Shown piece after piece: positions 26,832 through 34,266 of a stretch of DNA of 64,000 bases. Origin of the DNA: Candidatus Methylopumilus planktonicus (GTDB lineage: Bacteria > Pseudomonadota > Gammaproteobacteria > Burkholderiales > Methylophilaceae); contig NZ_LN827929.1 of the NCBI RefSeq assembly GCF_000981505.1, positions 1,116,001 through 1,180,000 of the forward strand. Direction: 5' to 3'. The notes beneath the pieces were generated by a model, which was not told where the DNA came from, ran no database searches, and saw nothing but the letters and a program-made list of their open reading frames with translations. Positions within the stretch are counted from its first letter, which is position 1. The number at the start of each line of letters is the position of its first letter. The position numbers were made by a program, and so were the translations under genes.

Positions 26832-27869
26832 CTAATACATTAAACGCCAAGAAATTTTTCTTCCAGCATATAGCGGAACAATAGCTTCATCACCTACAGT
26901 AATTTTTTCAGGAACAATCCAATCCTCTTTAACAAGTTTAATTGATGATTTATTTCTTTCTAGCCCGTAGAAATCTGCGCCATAGAAACTTGCAAAACCT
27001 TCAAGTTTATCCAGTGCATCGAGCTCATCAAACACAGCAGCATAAAGTTCAATAGCGCTTGCTGCAGAAAAAATACCTGCACAACCACAAGCATTTTCTT
27101 TTGTTGATTTTAAGTGAGGCGCACTGTCGGTACCTAAAAAGAATTTCGTATTGCCCGATGACACTGCATTTAAGAGGGCTTGTCGATGTGTCTCTCTTTT
27201 TAAAACAGGAAGGCAATAATGGTGAGGATTGATGCCACCTATAAACATATGATTTCTATTTAATAAAAGATGTTGTGGTGTAATCGTAGCTGCCACTTTT
27301 TTGGAGCTACTTAAAATAAAATCAGCGGCATCTTTTGTAGTGATATGCTCCAACACAATTCTCAAATTGGGAAATGTTTTATGTAGCTTTAATAAATGTT
27401 GATCAATGAATACTTTTTCACGATCAAAAATATCAATTGCTGGATCGACGACTTCGCCATGAAGTAAAAGTGGCACGTCTAATTTTTCCATGAGCTCAAA
27501 TACATCGTAACGATTATCAATATTTTTAACACCTGAATCTGAATTAGTTGTGGCGCCTGCTGGGTAATATTTAATGCCTATAATGTCTTTATGTTCAGGA
27601 ATCTTTTTAATTTCTTCAAGTGAAGTTTTATCTGTGAGATACAAAGTCATCAGAGGCTGGAGGTGGTTACCGCCTTTCAAAGCTTTTTTAATTCTGGATT
27701 CATATTGAATTGCTTGATCTGCAGTTGTAATTGGTGGTTTTAAATTGGGCATCACAAGCGCTCTCGCAAATTGCTTTGCGGTATAAGGCACAACAGATGC
27801 CATAAGCGCGTCATCTCTTAAGTGCACGTGAAAATCATCCGGAGTAGTAATCGTTAAAGTTTTAGTCAT
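26832..27869 (-). CDS. pyrC: Dihydroorotase
   Basis: Zinc amidohydrolase that interconverts carbamoyl-aspartate and dihydroorotate in pyrimidine synthesis. The 345 residues match the E. coli PyrC type (348). Metal-binding HVHLRD is at about residues 14-19; GIKYYPAGAT near 100 holds the lysine carboxylated in this family; LHGEVVD and LEHITTKDA contribute further histidines, and GTDSAPH the catalytic aspartate. It overlaps the upstream rsmI gene by 8 bases. No other pyrimidine gene is nearby. Confidence 0.96.
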   Translation of the reverse strand: MTKTLTITTPDDFHVHLRDDALMASVVPYTAKQFARALVMPNLKPPITTADQAIQYESRIKKALKGGNHLQPLMTLYLTDKTSLEEIKKIPEHKDIIGIKYYPAGATTNSDSGVKNIDNRYDVFELMEKLDVPLLLHGEVVDPAIDIFDREKVFIDQHLLKLHKTFPNLRIVLEHITTKDAADFILSSSKKVAATITPQHLLLNRNHMFIGGINPHHYCLPVLKRETHRQALLNAVSSGNTKFFLGTDSAPHLKSTKENACGCAGIFSAASAIELYAAVFDELDALDKLEGFASFYGADFYGLERNKSSIKLVKEDWIVPEKITVGDEAIVPLYAGRKISWRLMY

Positions 27870-28707
27870 CTTTTTTTATTTTCAAAGCTTCATCATATAA
27901 ATAATTTTTGTTGATACTTAATATTTCTACACCTAATTTCACAGCGGCATTGGTTGGCATATGCTTGAGTAATATTTTTAATATTCTATGCTGATCTTCG
28001 CTCAGTAATTCATTTTTTTCATGATGCATAGGAGATACTAAAATCACAAATTCACCTTTTTGAAAATTACTATCACTTTCAATAATCTCTCTAACCTTTG
28101 AAACTTCACCTCGGTAAATGCTTTCGAAAGTTTTGGTGAGTTCTCGTGCCACTACAATATGATGTTTGTCCCCAAAAAAATCAGCCATATCATTCAAAGT
28201 TTTGATGATGCGGTGCGGTGCTTCGTAAAAAAGTATAGGGCATGATTGCGTTTGAAGATTTTCAAACGCCTTAATTCTTTGACTACTCGTCGTCGGCAAA
28301 AATCCGTAAAAATGAAAGCTTGTATGTTCCATCCCTGAAACTGAATAAGCTGCTGTGACCGCAGAAACCCCTGGAATAGGCACGACTTCAAAACCAGCAG
28401 CTGCTACATCTTTGACAATAAGACCTCCAGGGTCGCTAATATTAGGGGTACCTGCATCTGATACCAACGCAATATGTTTGCCGTCTTTTAAATATTCAAT
28501 GATTTTTTGTGCGGAAGCTTTTTCGTTATGCTGATGAACTGCAAACTGTTTTTTTTCAATAGAGAAATGAGACAAAAGTCCTTGGGTATGTCTTGTATCT
28601 TCTGAAGCAATGAGATCTACTGATTTGAAAGTTTCAAGCGCTCTAAAAGTAATGTCATTTAAATTGCCTATAGGAGTTGCAACTACATACAATATTCCAC
28701 TCATCAT
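27862..28707 (-). CDS. rsmI: 16S rRNA 2'-O-methyltransferase RsmI
   Basis: 2'-O-methylates C1402 of 16S rRNA, the same nucleotide that RsmH N4-methylates. The roughly 281 residues follow the tetrapyrrole-methylase fold: LYVVATPIGNLNDIT at the N-terminus, SEDTRHT, SDAGTPNISDPG and PGVSAVTAAY. Two adjacent ATG codons (28707 and 28704) can start it; I take the first. It is divergent from the BON lipoprotein gene, as often in proteobacteria, although the usual neighbours yraN and a SIS-domain gene are missing here. Confidence 0.95.
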   Translation of the reverse strand: MMSGILYVVATPIGNLNDITFRALETFKSVDLIASEDTRHTQGLLSHFSIEKKQFAVHQHNEKASAQKIIEYLKDGKHIALVSDAGTPNISDPGGLIVKDVAAAGFEVVPIPGVSAVTAAYSVSGMEHTSFHFYGFLPTTSSQRIKAFENLQTQSCPILFYEAPHRIIKTLNDMADFFGDKHHIVVARELTKTFESIYRGEVSKVREIIESDSNFQKGEFVILVSPMHHEKNELLSEDQHRILKILLKHMPTNAAVKLGVEILSINKNYLYDEALKIKKDD

Positions 28708-28738
28708 CAAAGGCCCAATTATTTTTCAAGCACTTAAA

Positions 28739-28785
28739 ATCTCTTTTAAGTCGCTTACTCAATACCTCTTTAAAAGAGATATAAT
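28739..28785 (+). promoter_or_regulatory. Promoter with inverted repeat before the BON lipoprotein gene
   Basis: A consensus -10 TATAAT (28780-28785) lies 48 bases before the BON gene start. An 11-bp perfect inverted repeat, ATCTCTTTTAA (28739-28749) and TTAAAAGAGAT (28770-28780), spans the -35 to -10 region, and its right arm touches the -10 box. The right half is itself nearly palindromic (CTCTTTAAAAGAG). This looks like an operator, regulator unknown. Confidence 0.5.
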
Positions 28786-28833
28786 CATTTTGTCATATAT
28801 CAATGCTAAGTTAATAAAACTTTAGAGGAAAAT

Positions 28834-29403
28834 ATGCTTAAACATCTCAAATTATTTTTTATTTCATTTGTCTTATTGCAACTCTTAGGATGCCCTGCTG
28901 CCATTATTGGCGGAGGCGCTATAGGCATTGATACTATTGCAGATCGCAGAACGCCAGGCGTCATTCTTGAAGATTCTAATATTGAATTAAAAGCTTTTGC
29001 TGGCATTCAAAAACTCCAAGGTGACATTCATACGAATGTCACAAGTTATAACGCGCATGTGCTTGTTTTAGGTCAAGTACCAAGCGAGGAAATTAAATCA
29101 ACTATTACCAATCAGATTAAAGCGTTAGCTAACGTCAAATCCGTGATGAATGATCTCACGATTGAGCCTGTAAATTCACTATCAGCAAGAGCTGAAGATA
29201 CTTTAATAACCTCCAGTGTGAAGGCACGCTTTTTTAAAGAAAATAAGGTTTCGCCTTTTTTCGTCAAAGTCATAACTGAAAATAAGGTGGTCTACCTTAT
29301 GGGTATTTTGAACGAAAAAGAGGCCAAAGAAGCTGAAGAGATTGCCAAAAATACAAATAAAGTTGCAAAAGTAGTGAAGCTTTTTGAATATATCAAAAAC
29401 TAG
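28834..29403 (+). CDS. BON-domain outer-membrane lipoprotein (DolP/YraP-like)
   Basis: A 189-residue lipoprotein. The signal peptide ends in the lipobox LLGC with Cys20 as lipid anchor. Two BON domains follow (about 47-112 and 120-189), each with the GxV...VxDxL-like alternation seen in LVLGQVPSEE and LMGILNEKEA. In E. coli DolP/YraP supports outer-membrane integrity and lies next to the rsmI region, as here. The name therefore rests on domain content and synteny. Confidence 0.85.
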   Translation: MLKHLKLFFISFVLLQLLGCPAAIIGGGAIGIDTIADRRTPGVILEDSNIELKAFAGIQKLQGDIHTNVTSYNAHVLVLGQVPSEEIKSTITNQIKALANVKSVMNDLTIEPVNSLSARAEDTLITSSVKARFFKENKVSPFFVKVITENKVVYLMGILNEKEAKEAEEIAKNTNKVAKVVKLFEYIKN

Positions 29404-29492
29404 ATTAAGTATTTCCTTCTTAAGTTGTTGAAAATAAAAGACTATTAAATAGCTGGAGACTATCTTAACCGCGGCCTCACACGCCATTTGAT

Positions 29493-29515
29493 TTAATTAA
29501 AGATGTTGTTATAAT
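29493..29515 (+). promoter_or_regulatory. -10 region of the trxA promoter
   Basis: Consensus TATAAT at 29510-29515, with TTGATT at 29488-29493 (16-base spacer) as the best -35 match. Transcription would start near 29522, giving trxA a leader of about 100 nt. I see no strong hairpin in that leader. The rest of the 29404-29620 gap has a GC-richer patch near 29468-29486 that I cannot assign. Confidence 0.5.
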
Positions 29516-29620
29516 GTTTTTCATAGTTTTTTCAAAAAATTCAAGTTAGTTCTAAATCCCAAATTAAATTGCCGTAACACTAGCTAGCTTAATTACAGAA
29601 TTAATCCATTAAAGGTCATC

Positions 29621-29947
29621 ATGAGTAAAAATATTATCCATTTATCAGACGCATCATTCGAAACTGAAGTACTTCAATCCACTGTTCCTGTTCTTGTTGA
29701 CTACTGGGCAGAGTGGTGTGGCCCTTGCAAGATGATTGCACCTATTCTTGATGAAATATGCAAAGACTACGATGGTAAGTTAAAGATTGCTAAACTTAAT
29801 ATCGATGAAAATGCGCAAACACCAGCTAAGTTTGGCATCAGAGGCATTCCTACCTTAATGATTTTTAAAAATGGCAATGTCGAAGCAACTAAAGTCGGCG
29901 CCTTATCAAAGTCCCAATTAACAACATTTATCGATAGCAACATCTAA
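29621..29947 (+). CDS. trxA: Thioredoxin 1
   Basis: General cytoplasmic disulfide reductase. The 108 residues contain the classical active site WCGPCK (about 32-37) and the cis-proline loop GIRGIPTL. A ribosome-binding AAAGG lies 8 bases before the ATG. It precedes rho, an arrangement common in beta- and gammaproteobacteria. Confidence 0.97.
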   Translation: MSKNIIHLSDASFETEVLQSTVPVLVDYWAEWCGPCKMIAPILDEICKDYDGKLKIAKLNIDENAQTPAKFGIRGIPTLMIFKNGNVEATKVGALSKSQLTTFIDSNI

Positions 29948-30003
29948 AGTTAACCCCTCCCCTTAAAGCCCCTCAACGTAACACTAATCGGAAAACCCCA
30001 AAC

Positions 30004-31263
30004 ATGCATTTATCTGAATTAAAACACCTCCCCATTGCACAACTAGTAGAAATGGCGATCACAGACGAAATCGAAAATGCGAGCCGTATGAGGAAGCAAG
30101 ATTTAATCTTCGCAATCTTAAAAAACAAAGCAAAAAAAGGGGATAGTATTTACGGGGATGGCACCTTAGAGGTCTTGCAAGATGGGTTTGGATTCTTAAG
30201 ATCGCCTGATACTTCCTACCTTGCAGGGCCTGATGATATTTATGTGTCACCTTCACAAATTCGTCGTTTCAATCTTCATACTGGCGACACTATTCAAGGT
30301 GAAATCAGAACGCCTAAGGATGGGGAGCGTTACTTTGCACTTGTAAAAGTAGATGAAGTTAACAATGAAGCGCCAGAAAATACAAAGAATAAAATTCTTT
30401 TTGAAAACTTAACGCCCCTATTTCCAACGATACCTCTCACGCTAGAAAGAGATATTAACGGCGAAGAAAATATTACAAGTCGTGTCATTGATATGATTGC
30501 TCCGATTGGGAGAGGTCAGCGCGGCTTGATTGTAGCGAGTCCTAAAAGTGGCAAGACTGTCATGATGCAAAATATCGCACATGCCATCACATCAAATCAT
30601 CCTGACGTATCTTTAATTGTGCTTCTCATTGATGAGAGACCAGAAGAAGTAACTGAAATGACGAGGTCTGTAAAAGGTGAAGTTGTTGCATCAACATTCG
30701 ATGAACCTGCAACACGTCACGTTCAAGTGGCTGAAATGGTTCTTGAAAAAGCGAAGCGTCTTGTTGAACATAAAAAAGATGTAGTGATTCTCTTGGATTC
30801 CATTACACGATTGGCAAGAGCTTACAACACAGTCATCCCTTCATCCGGTAAAGTGCTTACCGGTGGTGTCGATGCCAATGCCCTTCAAAAACCAAAGCGT
30901 TTCTTTGGGGCAGCCCGTAATATTGAAGAAGGTGGCTCGCTTACAATCCTTGCAACAGCTTTGATTGATACAGGCTCACGCATGGATGACGTGATTTACG
31001 AAGAATTTAAAGGTACTGGTAATATGGAAATTCACCTAGATCGTAAAATGGCTGAAAAAAGACTCTATCCAGCAATTAATGTGAATAAATCAGGCACCCG
31101 TAAGGAAGAGCTTCTTATCCCTAAAGATAATTTACAAAAAATATGGGTACTTAGAAAACTTCTACACCCTATGGATGACTTGGAAGCGATGGAATTCTTG
31201 CTAGACAAGATTAAAGCCACTAAAAATAATAATGACTTCTTTGACAGTATGCGAAGGGGTTAA
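30004..31263 (+). CDS. rho: Transcription termination factor Rho
   Basis: Hexameric RNA helicase that ends transcription at Rho-dependent sites. The 419 residues (exactly E. coli length) have the N-terminal MHLSELKHLP helix domain, the cold-shock-like RNA-binding domain with DGFGFLRSPD (about 60-69), the Walker A ASPKSGKT (about 178-185) and Walker B VVILLDSITR. It follows trxA after 56 bases. Confidence 0.98.
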   Translation: MHLSELKHLPIAQLVEMAITDEIENASRMRKQDLIFAILKNKAKKGDSIYGDGTLEVLQDGFGFLRSPDTSYLAGPDDIYVSPSQIRRFNLHTGDTIQGEIRTPKDGERYFALVKVDEVNNEAPENTKNKILFENLTPLFPTIPLTLERDINGEENITSRVIDMIAPIGRGQRGLIVASPKSGKTVMMQNIAHAITSNHPDVSLIVLLIDERPEEVTEMTRSVKGEVVASTFDEPATRHVQVAEMVLEKAKRLVEHKKDVVILLDSITRLARAYNTVIPSSGKVLTGGVDANALQKPKRFFGAARNIEEGGSLTILATALIDTGSRMDDVIYEEFKGTGNMEIHLDRKMAEKRLYPAINVNKSGTRKEELLIPKDNLQKIWVLRKLLHPMDDLEAMEFLLDKIKATKNNNDFFDSMRRG

Positions 31264-31336
31264 GACGTAAAATTGATTGATTTTTGGTCCTCAATCATTG
31301 ATAATACGCATCTATTGAATCAAAGTTGGAAAAATT

Positions 31337-31537
31337 ATGAAAGCTGATACACACCCAAATTACTCTGAAATTAATATCACATGTAGCTGTGGTAATAAAT
31401 TCAAAACACAATCAACAGTTGGAAAAGACATGAACATTGAAGTTTGCTCACAATGCCATCCTTTCTATACAGGTAAACAAAAGATTTTAGATACTGCAGG
31501 CCGTGTTGAGAAATTCAAACAAAAATATGGCATGTAA
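31337..31537 (+). CDS. rpmE: 50S ribosomal protein bL31
   Basis: Zinc-type ribosomal protein L31. The 66 residues contain four cysteines (16, 18, 37 and 40) in the CSCGN and CSQCHPFYTG pattern, so this is the zinc-binding paralogue rather than the zinc-free form. A strong terminator lies 17 bases after its stop. Confidence 0.96.
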   Translation: MKADTHPNYSEINITCSCGNKFKTQSTVGKDMNIEVCSQCHPFYTGKQKILDTAGRVEKFKQKYGM

Positions 31538-31554
31538 GGATTCATTCTTATATC

Positions 31555-31583
31555 AAAAGGCAGCATAGGCTGCCTTTTTTTTT
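31555..31583 (+). terminator. Rho-independent terminator after rpmE
   Basis: A 10-bp stem AAAAGGCAGC (31555-31564) pairs with GCTGCCTTTT (31569-31578) around the loop ATAG, followed by more T to 31583. It ends the rpmE transcript only 4 bases before the next ATG. Confidence 0.85.
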
Positions 31584-31587
31584 AAAT

Positions 31588-33219
31588 ATGCGATTTCAAC
31601 TTGAACACGACTGGCAAGATAATATGGCTACCCCTAGAAGTCGTTTGGGTGAGCGTGCCAAAATTCATTCTTTTGTCGTTTTATGTATTATTTGGGTATT
31701 TGCAGGGCTCTTCGGCCATGCGCCTTGGAAGGGCTATGAAACACAAAGTATCAGTGCGATTCATGCAGTACTGAATGGTCATTTATTGGCACCTCTGGCT
31801 GCCAGTGAAGATACACTTATCAATCCACCCCTTTACTACTGGACAGGGGCCATCTTTGGCAAACTTTTCACACCTTTAATTTCCCTTCATGACGCGAGCA
31901 GGATGATCAATGCTTTGTGGATGGGGCTTACCATTCTGATGATAGGTATGCTGAATCGAGAGTTATGGGGCATCGGCTTTGGAAGACAAGCGGCTCTCAT
32001 TTTTATAGGGTCAGTGGGCCTCATATTTAATGTGCATACGCTCATGCCTGGTATTGCAACATTAACAGGCCTCACCATGGCATTTTATGGCTTAGCCCTT
32101 TCTAAAAGACGCCCTTTTAGATCCGCCATACTTTTAGGTTTTGGTTTGGGTGTGAGCTTTTTATCAGGCGGGATTGTACCACTTCTTATTCCTATACTTT
32201 CAGCCCTTCTCTTACCTACATTTTTTCAATTATGGCGAACACGTCGCTATGCTCTAGTTCTAAGTTTAAGTCTTCTTGTGAGTCTACCTTTTTTAATTAT
32301 ATGGCCAACACTTCTATGGTGGTATCAACACGACATATTTATGAAATGGATTAACCATTTCAAATTATTTCCAGTGCAAAATTATATTTTTTATATGAAA
32401 AATCTTTCCTGGTTTGCTTGGCCAGCTCTCCCTCTTGCAATCTGGGGCCTATGGAAATTTAGAGGCAAGATATGGTCTCAACCTAAATTTCAATTGCCAA
32501 TTATCTTTTTTGTATCTACATTTATTCTTACTGCTTCTTGTGGGAAAACAAACCAAGCTTTTTTAATGCCATTTCTAATTCCGCTATCAACAATTGCAGC
32601 AGGTAGTATTGAAAATTTAAGAAGAGGTGCTGCAAGCGCACTTAACTGGTTTGGCATCATTTTATTTTCAACCATTCTTTTTCTCATTTGGCTCGGCTGG
32701 AATGCCATGCTCACAGGCTTTCCTAAAAAAACATATGAGCGTATGCAATTTTTAGCACAAACCAACGAGTCACATTTCAACATTTTTATTTTAATTATTG
32801 CGATACTTTTGACGCTGGTTTGGATTTTTTCTTTGGTTAAAACAAGAATTACAAATCGCTCATGTACCACGAATTGGTCTATTGGCCTCACTGTGAGTTG
32901 GGCGCTTCTTATGGCTTTATGGCTTCCCTGGATTAATCATAAGAAAGATTTCAGTCCACTTTTTTTATCCATGGGAAAAGTAATGCAAGATAAAACTTGT
33001 CTCACGACACACAACATCAATAACGCACAAATTGATTTGATTGATTATTATTTAAATATAAAGTCGACCAGAGATGGTGACCGAGGCAATTGTAATTATT
33101 TACTTATTTATCAATTGCACAAAAAAGATCTACCGCCGATTGGAGAAAATTGGAAATTGGTTTGGAATAAGAGACAGCCGGGCGATAAAAATAATTACAA
33201 ATTATTTTATAAAGAGTAA
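31588..33219 (+). CDS. GT-C family membrane glycosyltransferase (ArnT/PMT-like)
   Basis: A 543-residue polytopic membrane protein with about eleven hydrophobic helices. The first periplasmic loop after helix 1 has GYETQSISAIHAV, with the acidic residue expected of ArnT/PMT enzymes, and INPPLYYWTG, close to the PPLYYW signature of dolichyl/undecaprenyl-phosphate sugar transferases. Substrate unknown; lipid A or protein modification are possible. The ATG at 31588 sits on the tail of the rpmE terminator and lacks a clear ribosome-binding site; a methionine at 31624 is an alternative. No other glycan genes are nearby. Confidence 0.72.
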   Translation: MRFQLEHDWQDNMATPRSRLGERAKIHSFVVLCIIWVFAGLFGHAPWKGYETQSISAIHAVLNGHLLAPLAASEDTLINPPLYYWTGAIFGKLFTPLISLHDASRMINALWMGLTILMIGMLNRELWGIGFGRQAALIFIGSVGLIFNVHTLMPGIATLTGLTMAFYGLALSKRRPFRSAILLGFGLGVSFLSGGIVPLLIPILSALLLPTFFQLWRTRRYALVLSLSLLVSLPFLIIWPTLLWWYQHDIFMKWINHFKLFPVQNYIFYMKNLSWFAWPALPLAIWGLWKFRGKIWSQPKFQLPIIFFVSTFILTASCGKTNQAFLMPFLIPLSTIAAGSIENLRRGAASALNWFGIILFSTILFLIWLGWNAMLTGFPKKTYERMQFLAQTNESHFNIFILIIAILLTLVWIFSLVKTRITNRSCTTNWSIGLTVSWALLMALWLPWINHKKDFSPLFLSMGKVMQDKTCLTTHNINNAQIDLIDYYLNIKSTRDGDRGNCNYLLIYQLHKKDLPPIGENWKLVWNKRQPGDKNNYKLFYKE

Positions 33220-33223
33220 AAAC

Positions 33224-33436
33224 TCAAAGATGCTTTTGGATTGCATCAATCACAATCACTTCTAGCCCTTTTCCCGCATTTTTTGAGACATGCTCTTTAA
33301 TTTGATTACGCATAGGTGGGGCCCAAAATTTAGTTAGATGATTTGCAATCTCTTCTTTCGCTTTTCCTTGGTCCGGATAGGATTTAAAAAAAGAACCAAT
33401 TTGGTTAGCCATCGTGACAAGTTGATCAATATTCAT
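33224..33436 (-). CDS. fdsD: Formate dehydrogenase delta subunit
   Basis: A 70-residue protein of the FdsD family, a small subunit of soluble NAD-dependent formate dehydrogenases. The N-terminal IDQLVTMANQIGSFF and the central FWAPPMRNQI motif are typical. It is the last gene of the fds operon, 2 bases after fdhD, and converges with the glycosyltransferase gene across a 4-base gap. Confidence 0.9.
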   Translation of the reverse strand: MNIDQLVTMANQIGSFFKSYPDQGKAKEEIANHLTKFWAPPMRNQIKEHVSKNAGKGLEVIVIDAIQKHL

Positions 33437-33438
33437 AA

Positions 33439-34257
33439 TTAATTTTTTGTAACTCTTTCAGTATAAGTATAAATCACATAATGAGGAGCTCTTGCAAAGC
33501 CAATCAAACATAGCCCATATTTTAATGCAGATCGAATCGCAAGTCCCGTGGGGGCTGATATGGCAATCAGAGTTGATGCGCCTAGCATCACTGTTTTTTG
33601 AACCATCTCATAACTCGCACGACTTGTAGTAATCACAAAGCCTTTATCATTAAAGCTTTTCTTTTGAAGGGCTCCAATTAGCTTATCTAGAGCATTATGT
33701 CGGCCTACATCTTCACGTACCAATTGAATTTCGCCCTGCTCATTTGCCCATGCGCATGCATGAGTGGCACCTGTTTTTTTTTGGAGCGATTGAGTTGCAT
33801 GAAGCGTGTCGAGTGCTTTTATTATTGCACTCTCTTTAATGGTTAAAGTGTTATCTATCTTTTTTTGAGGGAGTCTTAAGGCTTGATCTAAATTTTCAGC
33901 ACCACATAAACCACACCCAGTTCGACCAAGAAGATTTCTACGTTTATCTTTTAGTGATTGGAAACGCGCTGATGCAATTTCAATTTGAAGTTCAATACCC
34001 TTTGGCTGATGAATGACTTCAATACCATAAATATCACTTTTATTTTCAACAATGCCTTCTGAAAAAGAAAATCCTAAAGCAAAATCTTCAAGGTCTGAGG
34101 GAGAGGCTAGCATCACGGCATGTGATATGCCGTTATAGACGAATGCAATCGGCACTTCTTCTGCAATGTCATCTTTTTCCATTGCTTTTGCATTACTTTT
34201 TAAGACTTCATATGTCTTAAAACTATGTTCTGTGTCAATAAAAAGATCTTGTGCCAC
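33439..34257 (-). CDS. fdhD: Formate dehydrogenase sulfurtransferase FdhD
   Basis: Transfers sulfur from a cysteine desulfurase to the molybdenum cofactor, a step required for active formate dehydrogenase. The 272 residues contain the mobile-loop motif TGCGLCG (about 114-120) with the two sulfur-carrying cysteines, and the DVGRHNALDK cofactor-binding segment. It lies between fdsA and fdsD, the fdsGBACD order known from Cupriavidus-type enzymes (fdsC = fdhD). Confidence 0.95.
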   Translation of the reverse strand: MAQDLFIDTEHSFKTYEVLKSNAKAMEKDDIAEEVPIAFVYNGISHAVMLASPSDLEDFALGFSFSEGIVENKSDIYGIEVIHQPKGIELQIEIASARFQSLKDKRRNLLGRTGCGLCGAENLDQALRLPQKKIDNTLTIKESAIIKALDTLHATQSLQKKTGATHACAWANEQGEIQLVREDVGRHNALDKLIGALQKKSFNDKGFVITTSRASYEMVQKTVMLGASTLIAISAPTGLAIRSALKYGLCLIGFARAPHYVIYTYTERVTKN

Positions 34258-34266
34258 TTGTTAAAT

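Noticed and set aside
29203..29487. A 94-codon reading frame antisense to the BON lipoprotein gene
   Set aside because: The sense frame has a lipobox and BON domains; the antisense product is low-complexity phenylalanine-rich sequence.
29460..29490. GC-richer patch before trxA that might be a tRNA or mobile-element remnant
   Set aside because: No cloverleaf, T-loop or CCA-type end could be drawn on either strand, and no repeats flank it.
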